Assembly (NCBI GenBank): GCA_905236815.1
Contig: CAJOPE010000018.1
Location: 1 to 42,862, forward strand
Direction of reading: 5' to 3'
From: an uncultured Prevotella sp.
Lineage (GTDB): Bacteria; Bacteroidota; Bacteroidia; Bacteroidales; Bacteroidaceae
Length of the DNA stretch: 42,862 nt
The notes below the pieces were generated by a model. That model ran no database searches and was not told the origin of the DNA. It worked only from the letters and a program-made list of their open reading frames with translations. Made by a program: the position numbers and the translations under genes. Positions 9,188 through 19,359 of this stretch are shown here, piece after piece (the first letter of the stretch is position 1; every line of letters starts with the position of its first letter).

Positions 9188-9616
9188 ATGAAGGAATTCA
9201 AATATACTATCGATGGTAAGGAATACAAAGTAACCATCGGTGACATTGACGAGAACAATGTTGCAGCCGTAAACGTAAACGGCGAAGATTTCGATGTTCA
9301 GCTCGAGAAGAAGGAAGAGCCAAAGAAGGAGAAACCTGTTCTTGGCAAGCCTGTAGCTGAAGAGGCTGGCGATGCTCCTGTTGCAGCAGCCAACGTAAAT
9401 ACCAACAATGCTGTTAAGGCTCCACTGCCTGGCACTATCACTGGTATCAACGTTGAGGTTGGTCAGGAAGTTAAGGCTGGCGACACCGTTGTAGTGCTCG
9501 AGGCTATGAAGATGGCCAACAATATCGAGGCAGAGAAAGACGGTAAGATTACAGCTATCTGCGTAAAGGTAGGTCAGGCTGTAATGGAAGATGATCCATT
9601 GGTCGTTATCGAATAA
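9188..9616 (+). CDS. Biotin carboxyl carrier subunit
   Basis: EAMKM biotinylation motif 'VVVLEAMKMANNIEAEKDG', Ala/Pro linker. Confidence 0.93.
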   Translation: MKEFKYTIDGKEYKVTIGDIDENNVAAVNVNGEDFDVQLEKKEEPKKEKPVLGKPVAEEAGDAPVAAANVNTNNAVKAPLPGTITGINVEVGQEVKAGDTVVVLEAMKMANNIEAEKDGKITAICVKVGQAVMEDDPLVVIE

Positions 9617-9623
9617 GAACAAT

Positions 9624-9656
9624 AAAAAAGCGAGTTGGTTTTCAACTCGCTTTTTT
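9624..9656. terminator. Intrinsic terminator AAAAAAGCGAGTTG-GTTT-TCAACTCGCTTTTTT
   Basis: Strong hairpin plus T-run directly after the biotin carrier. Confidence 0.9.
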
Positions 9657-9785
9657 AATTTCGTATTAATTCACAATGCGTAATTATATTACCTTATAAT
9701 ATAAGTTACTATATAAAAACTCAATTCATAACCTGAAGTTCAAAAGAGTATCCCAATTTAGGATGTCCTCAAAAAAACTCTCAAT

Positions 9786-9812
9786 ATTATGAATTGTGAA
9801 TTATGAATTATA
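9786..9812. repeat. ATTATGAATTGTGAATTATGAATTATA, dispersed-repeat-like; inverted partial copy at ~9666-9686
   Basis: Internal ATTATGAATT duplication; TAATTCACAAT at 9666 is complementary to ATTGTGAATTA; overlaps the panD stop. Confidence 0.45.
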
Positions 9813-10152
9813 AAACGTTTCCTTCTTTAGGGAAGACAACAGAAGGCTTGAAAGTCTTAGCCTCCTCAAAATCCATAAGGGCATAGGAGATAATAATCAC
9901 CGTATCCCCTACCAGCACCTGACGAGCAGCAGCACCATTCAAGCAGATACAACCACTACCACGCTTACCAGCAATGATGTAAGTCTCAAAGCGATTGCCA
10001 TTATCATTATCCACAATCTGCACCTTCTCACCAGCAATCATATTTGCAGCATCCATCAAATCCTCGTCGATGGTAATACTACCCATATAATGCAAATTGG
10101 CCTCAGTCACAGTGGCACAATGAATCTTAGATTTTAATACCTCTATCTGCAT
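9808..10152 (-). CDS. panD: Aspartate 1-decarboxylase
   Basis: '[15 protein letters not shown]' pyruvoyl cleavage site G|S; '[22 protein letters not shown]'. Confidence 0.96.
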   Translation of the reverse strand: MQIEVLKSKIHCATVTEANLHYMGSITIDEDLMDAANMIAGEKVQIVDNDNGNRFETYIIAGKRGSGCICLNGAAARQVLVGDTVIIISYALMDFEEAKTFKPSVVFPKEGNVL

Positions 10153-10163
10153 AATCCGGAATA

Positions 10164-11021
10164 TTAACCCTTATACTTGATATGGTCGATCAAACGAATT
10201 GGAGTCTTGCCACAATATACGGTGATGCAGCCGACAACATAAGGAGAAGCCTCCCAACTGTCAACATCCTGCAAGCTATCACCATCAACAATCTCGAAGT
10301 ACTCCACCTCAAGGCCATCCACAGCATTGATGTCGGCAACAACCTTATCATGAGTCTCCTTAACTGTATGATTCTTAGCAAATTCCACACTCTCCTTCAA
10401 GGCTTTGAAGATATTTGGTGCAATCGCGCGTTCATCAGCAGCAAGCAATGTATTACGGCTACTCTTTGCAACACCATCCTCATCGCGGATGATTGGGCAC
10501 TCCACAATCTGCAGAGACTCACTCATACCAATAAACTTAACGAGCTGCTTGATAACAGCAATCTGCTGCCAGTCCTTCTCGCCGAAATAAGCACGGGTAG
10601 GACGAACAATATAGAACAAGCGACTAACCACCTGACAAACACCATTAAAGTGGCCAGGACGTCTAGCGCCTTCCATAACTGTAGAAACTGGAGGGAATTC
10701 AAAATGGCGCTCATCAGGAGTAGGATACATCTCCTCTACCGATGGAGCAAAAACGTAATCAGCACCGCATTCCTCTAGTAGTTTGCAGTCGGCTTTCAGA
10801 TTGCGAGGGTATCTCTCAAGATCACCCTTGTCGTTAAACTGAGTCGGATTCAAAAATACAGAAACAACTGTAACGCCATTTTCTCTTACACTACGCTTTA
10901 CGAGAGAGGCGTGGCCCTCATGAAGCGCTCCCATTGTAGGCACGAGCCCAATTTCCTTACCTTCCTTACGAACTTTGAAAAGCTCATTCTGAAGGTCAAC
11001 AATCTTATCGAATACTTTCAT
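10164..11021 (-). CDS. panC: Pantothenate synthetase
   Basis: '[19 protein letters not shown]', '[21 protein letters not shown]', 'YFGEKDWQQ'. Confidence 0.97.
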   Translation of the reverse strand: MKVFDKIVDLQNELFKVRKEGKEIGLVPTMGALHEGHASLVKRSVRENGVTVVSVFLNPTQFNDKGDLERYPRNLKADCKLLEECGADYVFAPSVEEMYPTPDERHFEFPPVSTVMEGARRPGHFNGVCQVVSRLFYIVRPTRAYFGEKDWQQIAVIKQLVKFIGMSESLQIVECPIIRDEDGVAKSSRNTLLAADERAIAPNIFKALKESVEFAKNHTVKETHDKVVADINAVDGLEVEYFEIVDGDSLQDVDSWEASPYVVGCITVYCGKTPIRLIDHIKYKG

Positions 11022-11154
11022 GATTACTTATTTTCGGAGTGCAAAATAACAACTTTTATTTTAAATAAGGAAGAAAAATATTAAATATTTGCCAATAAAG
11101 TCCACAAAAAGTGTCTTTTTGAGTGTTTTCTTAGAAAAACTGAAGTTTTTTTTG

Positions 11155-11162
11155 TAACTTTG
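11155..11162 (+). promoter_or_regulatory. -7 promoter element TAACTTTG
   Basis: TAnnTTTG ~20 nt upstream of the 11183 ATG. Confidence 0.55.
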
Positions 11163-11182
11163 CAGCACGAAATAATTTAATT

Positions 11183-11980
11183 ATGGCAAAGAAAATATTA
11201 TTCATTAACCAGGAAATCACACCGTATATACCCGAGTCAGCAATGTCTGTAATGGGTAGAGATCTGCCTCATGCAATGCAGGAAGCTGGATTTGAAATCA
11301 GAACTTTTATGCCTAAATGGGGTTCTATCAACGAGCGCCGCGGACAGCTTCATGAGGTAATACGCCTTTCTGGAATGAATCTTATTATTAACGACACCGA
11401 TCACCCACTGATCATCAAGGTGGCGTCTATCCCAACCTCTCGACTGCAGGTTTACTTCATCGATAATGATGACTACTTCACCAAGCGCGACATGGAGCAT
11501 GATGAGGCTGGCATTGCATATCCCGACAACGGCGAGAGAGCTATCTTCTTCGCTCGTGGTGTTCTCGAGACAGTTAAGAAATTACGCTGGGTTCCTGATG
11601 TTGTTGTGTGTCAGGGATGGATTAGCGGCGTAGTACCTTTCTATATTAAGAAGGCCTACAACGAGGAGCCTTCTTTCGCTAACTGCAAGGTAGTTACAAG
11701 CCTTTATTCCAACACCCTTAAAAACGACTTGGGTGAGAACTTCAAGGAATGTATCGAGTTCCGTGACGCAAAGGCTGAATTCCTTGACAAGTATAGTGAG
11801 AAATTCGACTTCAAGGAACTTGGTAAATTCGCTATCGACTATAGTGATGGCGTTATCGAGGCTACAGAGAATGTGAACAAGGAATTGCTCGACTATGCAA
11901 ACGAGAATAAGTGCCCTGTAATGAGCTATCCAGGTGAAGAGTTCACAGAAGCTTACAAGGACTTTATCGAAAATCTCTAG
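11183..11980 (+). CDS. Glycogen/starch-synthase-like protein (GT5 N-terminal domain only)
   Basis: 'KILFINQEITPYIPESAMSVMGRDLPHAMQEAGFEIRTFMPKWG'; 265 aa, no C-terminal glycosyltransferase half. Confidence 0.85.
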   Translation: MAKKILFINQEITPYIPESAMSVMGRDLPHAMQEAGFEIRTFMPKWGSINERRGQLHEVIRLSGMNLIINDTDHPLIIKVASIPTSRLQVYFIDNDDYFTKRDMEHDEAGIAYPDNGERAIFFARGVLETVKKLRWVPDVVVCQGWISGVVPFYIKKAYNEEPSFANCKVVTSLYSNTLKNDLGENFKECIEFRDAKAEFLDKYSEKFDFKELGKFAIDYSDGVIEATENVNKELLDYANENKCPVMSYPGEEFTEAYKDFIENL

Positions 11981-11993
11981 TTTAACACTAAGT

Positions 11994-13457
11994 ATGAAAT
12001 TAAAATTCTTAGCAGTAGCAGCATTTGCTGCACTTGCTTTTACTGCCTGTGAGGATACTACCGACTCGCTCGGAAACTCCCTCACAGACAAGATGGATAA
12101 CATGGAAGTTAGCTATGCTACCTTCGGAGTAAAAACCAACTCTTTCGCAGTTGATTCGATTTATGCTAATGGTGCTGACCCTGTCTTGGGAAGAATTAAG
12201 GACCCAGAAACAGGTGCTTATGTTACAGCAGACTATATGACCCAGTTCTTTCCAGCTATCAAGATCGATCTTCCAGACCTTTCCCACATTGATAGTAAGG
12301 ACGAAAACGGCAATGTTTATGCTGATTCATGTTTCTTGCAAATCTGGTATAACAACGTGGAAGGCGACAGCACTCAGAAAATGAGTGCCAGCATTTATGA
12401 GCTATCCAAACCTGTTAAGGAAGGTGCCTACTACTCTAACTTTGATCCTGTAAAAGAAGGATACGTATCTAAGAGTAATTACGGAAGTCAGAGAAGCTAT
12501 ACACTCAGCGAAAATGGTAATACTATCAAATTCCCTCTGAATCATGAATATACAAAAGTTGATAAGGACGGAAATAAGACTACCTATAATAATTATGGTA
12601 CTTATTTGATTAGTGAATACTATAAAGACAAGAGTAATTTCGAGAACCCTTACAAGTTCATTCAGAACATTACCCCTGGTTTCTTTATCGAGCATACTGG
12701 TGGCAACTATAATCTGGCTACAGTTTACGATACTCAGATCGTATTCTATTTCCGTAACCATGCAGATGTTGAAGAAACAGCTACCGATGGAACAAAGACT
12801 ACTACAACAAAGTATTACTCTAACTTCTACCGTGTACATGGTACTGAGGAGGTTCTTCAGACTACTAAGATTGATAACGACAAGGAGAGCATCAAGCGTC
12901 TGCTCGCAGACAATAGTTGCACTTATGTTAAGTCACCTGCTGGCATCTTCACAGAAGTAGAGATTCCGGTCCTCGACATTATGAAAGGTCATGAGAATGA
13001 TACACTGAACAATGTAAAGATTACCTTCCCTAAGGTAAACAACACTACTAACAGCGAATTTTCTCTGAAGAATCCTACCTATATGTTGATGTTGCCAAAA
13101 GACAGCACCTACACATTCTTCGAGAAAGGAAGTCTCTTCAATAACAAGACTAGCTATATAACTACCTTGTCAACAAGTACAACCAACGGATACACCTTTA
13201 GTAATATAAGTGGACTTGTTTTCTGGATGTACCAAAATTACAAGAAGGCTATTGCTAGTGGTAAGCAACCAGAAGAAGGATGGAACAAGGCTGTTCTCGT
13301 ACCAGTTAATGCTCACACAACAACATCATCAAGTGGAAAAAGCATCAACAGCATCAGCAGCAAGATGAGTCTCTCATCCGTGAAACTGAAGCAGGGAACA
13401 GAGGATGATCCTATCCAGATAAGTGTTATCTATAGTAGATTCAAAGAAAAGAAATAG
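11994..13457 (+). CDS. DUF4270-type lipoprotein; true start probably MKLKFLAVAAFAALAFTACEDTTDSLG
   Basis: Lipobox FTAC; location 13 nt after the GT5-like gene; overall DUF4270 character. Confidence 0.75.
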   Translation: MKLKFLAVAAFAALAFTACEDTTDSLGNSLTDKMDNMEVSYATFGVKTNSFAVDSIYANGADPVLGRIKDPETGAYVTADYMTQFFPAIKIDLPDLSHIDSKDENGNVYADSCFLQIWYNNVEGDSTQKMSASIYELSKPVKEGAYYSNFDPVKEGYVSKSNYGSQRSYTLSENGNTIKFPLNHEYTKVDKDGNKTTYNNYGTYLISEYYKDKSNFENPYKFIQNITPGFFIEHTGGNYNLATVYDTQIVFYFRNHADVEETATDGTKTTTTKYYSNFYRVHGTEEVLQTTKIDNDKESIKRLLADNSCTYVKSPAGIFTEVEIPVLDIMKGHENDTLNNVKITFPKVNNTTNSEFSLKNPTYMLMLPKDSTYTFFEKGSLFNNKTSYITTLSTSTTNGYTFSNISGLVFWMYQNYKKAIASGKQPEEGWNKAVLVPVNAHTTTSSSGKSINSISSKMSLSSVKLKQGTEDDPIQISVIYSRFKEKK

Positions 13458-13461
13458 ATCT

Positions 13462-13590
13462 ATGGCAGATAATTTTCTGGAACGTCATCGCCAAGATTAC
13501 GAAGAAAGAAAGGCAGCATGGCTTCGCAAAAAGAAGCATCTGCCTAAACTAAATAAGGGAATACAAAAACCTGAAGATGAATCGTTGTAA
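13462..13590 (+). CDS. 42-aa basic small protein MADNFLERHRQDYEERKAAWLRKKKHLPKLNKGIQKPEDESL
   Basis: ATG 4 nt after the DUF4270 stop; absent from the track because of the length cutoff; stop lies in the terminator stem. Confidence 0.65.
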   Translation: MADNFLERHRQDYEERKAAWLRKKKHLPKLNKGIQKPEDESL

Positions 13591-13616
13591 GCTAAGTGCT
13601 TACAACGATTTATTTT
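13580..13616. terminator. Bidirectional terminator AATCGTTGTAAGC-TAAGT-GCTTACAACGATTTATTTTTT
   Basis: 13-bp perfect stem between convergent genes. Confidence 0.85.
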
Positions 13617-16073
13617 TTATCCAACAATCGTGAATTTGGCAAATTTCAAAAGCAATTGCTTTCTTCCTGAATTCACAAAATCCACAGTTGCCTTGGCATT
13701 CTCGCCAGTTCCTTCTACTTTTACTACCGTTCCTACGCCAAAGCGCTGATGCTCTATGCGATTACCCTCGTGTAGTAACGAACTGTTGCTGGCAACAGGA
13801 GCCGAGGTTGAAGTGGTAGTTACTCGCTTGAAACCAGCAGGTGCTGTTGGTCGAGGCATAGATGGTGTCTGCGGACGGGAGTTTGAAGAGTATTTACGGC
13901 TATAGTCGCTTCTCGACTGAGAACCATATCCACCTGTGATTTTAGGTTTTGGATCAGCCATAAAACGGTCAGCAACCGGACGGTTATTCTGTGCCCATTC
14001 TGGTCCCTCCATCTGATCACGAAAACGATTATAGCGATAGTCAGAATCATAACCTCTTGAAAAACTATTGCTTCTGCTGGATGAGTAGCTTGTCTCCTCG
14101 CCTACTTCCTCCATTAAATCAGAATCAATCTCTGCCAGGAAGCGACTTGGGGTATCAAACTCCATCTTGCCATAACGCCAGCGGTTCTTGGCATTAGTGA
14201 TGATGCAGTGCTTCTCTGCTCGGGTAATCGCTACATAGAGCAGACGACGCTCCTCCTCCAACTCCCTTGGAGTGCTTGCACTCATCTGACTAGGAAAGAT
14301 GTTCTCCTCCAAACCTACAATAAATACAGTTGGAAACTCCAAACCCTTGGCAGCATGGATAGTCATCATCGTCACACGGTCGTTGTCATCACCATTATCG
14401 CTATCCAAATCGGTTAGCAGAGCAACATCCTGCAGATAATCCGTAAGATAGATCTCGTCTCCACGATCTTCCTCTCTTCGTTCCTCCACAAAAGTCTGCA
14501 TACCACTCAGGAATTCCTCAAGATTCTCCTGGCGTGCAATGCCCTCTGTATCAGTTGTAGAGAAGATATCCTTGCTGATACCACTCTCTTTAATCAATTC
14601 AGTACCCAGAGTATAGACATCCGTCATCGGCATCTTCTCGACATAAGCCGAGATAAGATTTCTAAAACCATCAATCTTGGCAAGTGTACCTTTGTTCACA
14701 TTCAAGCCATAATGTTCGGGCGAGCAAATCACCTGCCAGAAACTCACCTGCTGCTCCTGGGCAGCTAGGGCAATCTTGTTTACTGTCGTCTGACCAATCC
14801 CTCTGGCCGGATAGTTGATGATTCGCTTGAAAGCTTCCTCATCATCCGGATTGGCTATCAGACGAAAATAGGCAATGATATCCTTGATTTCCTTGCGCTG
14901 ATAGAAACTCAGTCCACCATAAAGTCGATAAGGAATATTCTGCTTTCGCAACTCCTCCTCGAAGCTACGACTCTGACTGTTTGTGCGGTAGAGAATAGCA
15001 AAATCGCTATAGGCTCCCCCCTCCTCTTTTCGGATACGCTTGATATCCTTGCAAACGATCAAGGATTCCTCCTTATCACTATAAGCAGGCTTGTAAACCA
15101 GTTTCTCACCTTCTGCATTCTTGCTGAATACATCTTTTGGAATCTGACGAGAATTATGCTTTATCAAACTATTCGCTGCCTCAACAATTCGCTGAGTAGA
15201 ACGATAGTTCTGCTCCAGCTTGAAGAGTTGAGCATTATCATATTCTTCTCTAAAATTCAGAATATTATCAATGTTTGCTCCACGAAAGCTATAGATACTC
15301 TGCGAGTCATCACCCACCGCACATACACGTTGTTTCTGCTTGGTAAGCTGAAGCACGATGCACTGCTGAGCATAGTTCGTATCCTGATACTCATCCACCA
15401 GCACATAGTCAAAACGGTCAGCCCATTTCTGGCGAATATCAGGATGATCACGGAAAAGGATATAAGTAAGCACAAGCAAGTCATCAAAATCCATTGCATT
15501 CGCCTTCTGACAACGTTGCTCGTATGCCAGATAAATCTTGAAAAGACTCGGCATACGTGCCTGTGTATCCCGCTGAAGCACCTCCTTATCGTTGGCATAC
15601 TCATTAGCACGAATCAAATGGTTCTTCGCCATTGAGATCTTACTATGAACAGCAGCAGGCTTATACACCTTATCATCTAGCTGCATCTCCTTCACAATCG
15701 CCTTGATGAGTGATCGCGAATCTGTTTCATCATAAATCGTGAAGTTCGAATTATAGCCGATATGTTCAGCCTCACCACGCAGGATTCGGGCGAAGATTGA
15801 GTGAAAAGTACCCATCTGCAGGCGTTTGGCCAAATCATGGTTCACCAGTTTGCCAATACGCTCCTTCATCTCATTGGCAGCCTTATTGGTAAAGGTAAGT
15901 GCCAGGATGCTCCAAGGCTCAAAACCATTCTGCAGAAGGTAAGCAATCTTATAGGTAAGCACACGCGTCTTACCCGAACCTGCACCAGCAATTACCAGCG
16001 AAGGTCCCTCAATATATTCAACAGCCTTTCGCTGCGACTCATTCAGTTGCGACAACAGTTCTTCGTTTGTCAT
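13617..16073 (-). CDS. UvrD/PcrA-family superfamily I DNA helicase
   Basis: 'VIAGAGSGKTRVLTYKIAYLL', 'LVDEYQDTN', 'QNYRSTQRIVEAAN', 'MTIHAAKGLEFPTVFIVGLEE', C-terminal Tudor-like segment. Confidence 0.96.
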   Translation of the reverse strand: MTNEELLSQLNESQRKAVEYIEGPSLVIAGAGSGKTRVLTYKIAYLLQNGFEPWSILALTFTNKAANEMKERIGKLVNHDLAKRLQMGTFHSIFARILRGEAEHIGYNSNFTIYDETDSRSLIKAIVKEMQLDDKVYKPAAVHSKISMAKNHLIRANEYANDKEVLQRDTQARMPSLFKIYLAYEQRCQKANAMDFDDLLVLTYILFRDHPDIRQKWADRFDYVLVDEYQDTNYAQQCIVLQLTKQKQRVCAVGDDSQSIYSFRGANIDNILNFREEYDNAQLFKLEQNYRSTQRIVEAANSLIKHNSRQIPKDVFSKNAEGEKLVYKPAYSDKEESLIVCKDIKRIRKEEGGAYSDFAILYRTNSQSRSFEEELRKQNIPYRLYGGLSFYQRKEIKDIIAYFRLIANPDDEEAFKRIINYPARGIGQTTVNKIALAAQEQQVSFWQVICSPEHYGLNVNKGTLAKIDGFRNLISAYVEKMPMTDVYTLGTELIKESGISKDIFSTTDTEGIARQENLEEFLSGMQTFVEERREEDRGDEIYLTDYLQDVALLTDLDSDNGDDNDRVTMMTIHAAKGLEFPTVFIVGLEENIFPSQMSASTPRELEEERRLLYVAITRAEKHCIITNAKNRWRYGKMEFDTPSRFLAEIDSDLMEEVGEETSYSSSRSNSFSRGYDSDYRYNRFRDQMEGPEWAQNNRPVADRFMADPKPKITGGYGSQSRSDYSRKYSSNSRPQTPSMPRPTAPAGFKRVTTTSTSAPVASNSSLLHEGNRIEHQRFGVGTVVKVEGTGENAKATVDFVNSGRKQLLLKFAKFTIVG

Positions 16074-16157
16074 CTTGAAAATTCAAAAAGTAAAATAACT
16101 CTAAAAACAAGAATAGAAGTCAAGAAAAACTCCTAACTTCTAACTCCAATTTTCTAA

Positions 16158-16883
16158 CTATTTATAGGCTCCTCCGACAACGGTCTTTGGATCCACATCC
16201 TCACCTTCCTTCGGGAAAGTAGGAATAAATTTCATCTCGTGCTCAATCTGTCGACGGCGCTTTTTCATATAGGCACTTGGATGAGCACTATCAAACTTGA
16301 TTGGGTTAGGCAAAGTGGCAGCAATCAAGGCGCACTCCTCGCGGAAAAGATCTTTTCCCTTCTTGTCGAAATGATACTCAGCAACAGCATCCACACCATA
16401 AATACCATCTCCCATCTCAATAGAGTTGAGATAAACTTCCATTATGCGCTGCTTGCTCCAAACCAGCTCAATAAGGAAAGTGAAATAAGCCTCAAAGCCC
16501 TTTCTCACCCACGAGCGACCTGGCCACAGGAAAACATTCTTGGCAGTCTGCTGACTAATAGTTGACGCACCGTGCACCTTCTTTCCTTTGGCGTTATTTT
16601 TCGCAGCTTTCTGGATGGCATTAAAGTCAAATCCATGATGCAGCAGGAATCGCTGATCCTCACTAGCCATTACGGCTACAGGCATGTGTTCTGATATCTC
16701 CGACATCGGAACCCAATGATGATGCAATTTAATGCTCTCACCATCAGCAACTTGCTGAAAGCATCGAATTACCATGAGAGGAGTGATATATACAGGAATG
16801 AAACGATATGCCACAACAGCAAGAATGGTGGTACTAAAAAATAGTACCACCACCCAACGTAAAATATTTCGAAGTTTTTTCAC
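16158..16883 (-). CDS. mtgA: Monofunctional peptidoglycan glycosyltransferase (GT51)
   Basis: '[15 protein letters not shown]', '[25 protein letters not shown]', '[15 protein letters not shown]'. Confidence 0.93.
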   Translation of the reverse strand: MKKLRNILRWVVVLFFSTTILAVVAYRFIPVYITPLMVIRCFQQVADGESIKLHHHWVPMSEISEHMPVAVMASEDQRFLLHHGFDFNAIQKAAKNNAKGKKVHGASTISQQTAKNVFLWPGRSWVRKGFEAYFTFLIELVWSKQRIMEVYLNSIEMGDGIYGVDAVAEYHFDKKGKDLFREECALIAATLPNPIKFDSAHPSAYMKKRRRQIEHEMKFIPTFPKEGEDVDPKTVVGGAYK

Positions 16884-16915
16884 TTCTATTTTTCCAACCT
16901 TTAAAAGTTATGTTA

Positions 16916-17602
16916 TTACTTCAAAGTACCGTTCTCAGCCTTCTTAACCATAGAGTCAGAAGCATAGAGGTAAACCTCAACACGGCGGTTCTCAGGAGCT
17001 ACAGTTGAATCAACGATAGGATTCTGGCTACCCTTACCCTGAACATCTCTGATCTGAGCAGAAGCAACACCCTGGTTCTTCAAGTAGTTAGAAACAGCAT
17101 TTGCTCTATTCTTACTCAATGGAACGTTAACCTTGTCACCACCAGTTGCATCGGTGAAGCCCCAAACAGCAACGTTCAAGTCTTTATCACCCTTAAGAAC
17201 GCTAGCGAACTTTGTCAAGTCAGTCTTAGCATCACTCTTCAAAGTTGCCTTGCTCATATCAAACTGCAAACCACTATCGAATGTAACCTTTACAGCCTTC
17301 AAACCATTGATTTCAATTTCCTCAACCTTAGCGTTGCTAACCTGAGACTGAACCTGAGACTTAACCTTATCCATGTGACGGCCGATCAAGTTTCCAGCAG
17401 TACCACCTACAGCAGCACCAATAGCAGCACCAACAAGAGCACCTGTACCTGAGTGGCTATTATTTGTCATACCACCAATCAGTGCACCAAGAGCAGCACC
17501 TGCACCAGCACCAATACCTGTACCAGTACCCTGAGAAGTTGCACAGCTACTTAACAGAAGTAGAGAAGATAATGCAACAACAGAAATTTTCATCTTTTTC
17601 AT
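16916..17602 (-). CDS. OmpA-family lipoprotein with glycine-zipper domain
   Basis: Lipobox 'LLLSSCATS', Gly-zipper, OmpA_C 'NVPLSKNRANAVSNYLKNQGV...VVENRRVEV'-type motif. Confidence 0.92.
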   Translation of the reverse strand: MKKMKISVVALSSLLLLSSCATSQGTGTGIGAGAGAALGALIGGMTNNSHSGTGALVGAAIGAAVGGTAGNLIGRHMDKVKSQVQSQVSNAKVEEIEINGLKAVKVTFDSGLQFDMSKATLKSDAKTDLTKFASVLKGDKDLNVAVWGFTDATGGDKVNVPLSKNRANAVSNYLKNQGVASAQIRDVQGKGSQNPIVDSTVAPENRRVEVYLYASDSMVKKAENGTLK

Positions 17603-17655
17603 AATCGTTTTAATTATATGTGTATACTTTATTGTTTTTGCTACTATATTAAATG

Positions 17656-17663
17656 CAAAGATA
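17656..17663 (-). promoter_or_regulatory. -7 promoter element TATCTTTG for the OmpA-family gene
   Basis: CAAAGATA on the plus strand upstream of 17602. Confidence 0.5.
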
Positions 17664-17706
17664 ACGCTTTTTTTGTCATTCTTATAGCGAAATCAACATT
17701 TTTTTG

Positions 17707-17714
17707 TAACTTTG
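17707..17714 (+). promoter_or_regulatory. -7 promoter element TAACTTTG for proS
   Basis: TAnnTTTG ~105 nt upstream of the ATG. Confidence 0.5.
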
Positions 17715-17819
17715 CTGCGAAATTACGGAATATCCCGCAACTTCCAAAGGGTGGAATCCCTATTTTGTTAGGAAAAATCCCTAAAAGATGTATAAACAAT
17801 TAAAATTCAATATAAAAAA

Positions 17820-19301
17820 ATGGCTAAAGAATTAAAGCAATTGACCAAGCGCGCTGAAAACTACAGTCAGTGGTACAACGACTTGGTTGTAAAGGCTGAC
17901 CTGGCTGAGCAGGCACCTGTACGTGGGTGTATGATCATCAAGCCTTATGGCTATGCTATATGGGAGAAGATGCAGGCTGTTCTTGACAAGGCTTTCAAAA
18001 AGACTGGTGTTCAGAATGCTTACTTCCCTCTCCTCATCCCAAAGAGCTTCTTCGCTCGTGAGGCTGAGCACGTTAAGGGTTTTGCTAAGGAAAGTGCTGT
18101 GGTTACTCACTATCGCTTGAAATCAACTGAGGATGGCGATATCGTAGTTGACTCAGAGGCTAAGCTCGAGGAAGAGCTTATCATCCGCCCTACCTCAGAG
18201 ACAATGATCTGGAACACTTATAAGAACTGGATTCATTCTTGGCGTGATCTGCCTATTCTCTGCAACCAGTGGTGTAACGTTATGCGCTGGGAGATGCGTA
18301 CTCGTCCTTTCCTCCGCACTTCTGAGTTCCTCTGGCAGGAAGGTCACACTGCTCACGCTACAGCTGAGGAGGCTGAAGCAAAGGCAGAGGAGATGTTGCA
18401 TGTATATGCTGATTTCGTCGAGAACTATATGGGTGTCCCTGTTATTCAGGGTGCAAAGAGTGAGACTGAGCGTTTCGCTGGTGCTCTTAACACTTACACT
18501 ATCGAGGCTATGATGCAGGATGGTAAGGCGCTTCAGAGTGGTACCAGTCACTTCCTTGGTCAGAACTTCGCTAAGAGTTTCGACGTTACTTATTTAAATA
18601 AGGAGAACAAACCTGAGTATGTATGGGCTACCTCTTGGGGTGTTTCTACTCGTTTGATGGGTGCCCTCATCATGACTCACTCTGACGACAATGGTTTGGT
18701 ACTTCCTCCAAAGCTCGCTCCTATTCAGGTGGTTATCGTTCCTATTTGGAAGAACGATGAGCAGTTGCAGGCTATCAGCGAGAAGTTGCAGCCAGTAATC
18801 GACCAGTTGGAGGCTCTTGGCGTTAGCGTTAAGTATGATGATACCGACAACAAGCGTCCTGGCTTCAAGTTTGCCGATTACGAGTTGAAGGGTATTCCTG
18901 TTCGTCTCGTTATGGGTGGCCGTGACCTCGAGAACAACACTATCGAGATTATGCGTCGTGATACTCTCGAGAAAGAGAGCGTAAGCTTCGATGGTTTGGT
19001 AGAGCGCGTAAAGAACTTGCTCGATGATATCCAGAAGAACATCTTCGAGAAGGCTAAGAAGTATCGCGATGAGCACATTTATGAGTGCAACAACTACGAT
19101 GAGTTCAAGGAGCGCATCAAGGATGGTGGTTTCTTCCTCTGCCCTTGGGATGGTACAGAAGAAACTGAGGCTAAGATCAAGGAGGATACACAGGCAACTA
19201 TCCGTTGTATTCCTTTCGGCGTAGATCAGAGCAATCCTGGAATTGATATGGTGAGCGGCAAGCCTGCTGTTAACAAGGTTATCATTGCTAGAGCCTACTA
19301 A
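17820..19301 (+). CDS. proS: Prolyl-tRNA synthetase
   Basis: '[17 protein letters not shown]', '[60 protein letters not shown]'. Confidence 0.97.
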   Translation: MAKELKQLTKRAENYSQWYNDLVVKADLAEQAPVRGCMIIKPYGYAIWEKMQAVLDKAFKKTGVQNAYFPLLIPKSFFAREAEHVKGFAKESAVVTHYRLKSTEDGDIVVDSEAKLEEELIIRPTSETMIWNTYKNWIHSWRDLPILCNQWCNVMRWEMRTRPFLRTSEFLWQEGHTAHATAEEAEAKAEEMLHVYADFVENYMGVPVIQGAKSETERFAGALNTYTIEAMMQDGKALQSGTSHFLGQNFAKSFDVTYLNKENKPEYVWATSWGVSTRLMGALIMTHSDDNGLVLPPKLAPIQVVIVPIWKNDEQLQAISEKLQPVIDQLEALGVSVKYDDTDNKRPGFKFADYELKGIPVRLVMGGRDLENNTIEIMRRDTLEKESVSFDGLVERVKNLLDDIQKNIFEKAKKYRDEHIYECNNYDEFKERIKDGGFFLCPWDGTEETEAKIKEDTQATIRCIPFGVDQSNPGIDMVSGKPAVNKVIIARAY

Positions 19302-19320
19302 TTACCAATTATATAAAGGT

Positions 19321-19358
19321 ATAAAAGCCATTCCTCGTTTGAGGGATGGCTTTTTTGT
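19321..19358. terminator. Intrinsic terminator AAAAGCCATTCCTC-GTTT-GAGGGATGGCTTTTTTG
   Basis: Stem-loop plus T-run after proS. Confidence 0.85.
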
Positions 19359-19359
19359 T

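Noticed and set aside
8434-9258. 274-aa minus-strand ORF
   Set aside because: Antisense of mmdA C-terminus; no domain, explained by codon bias
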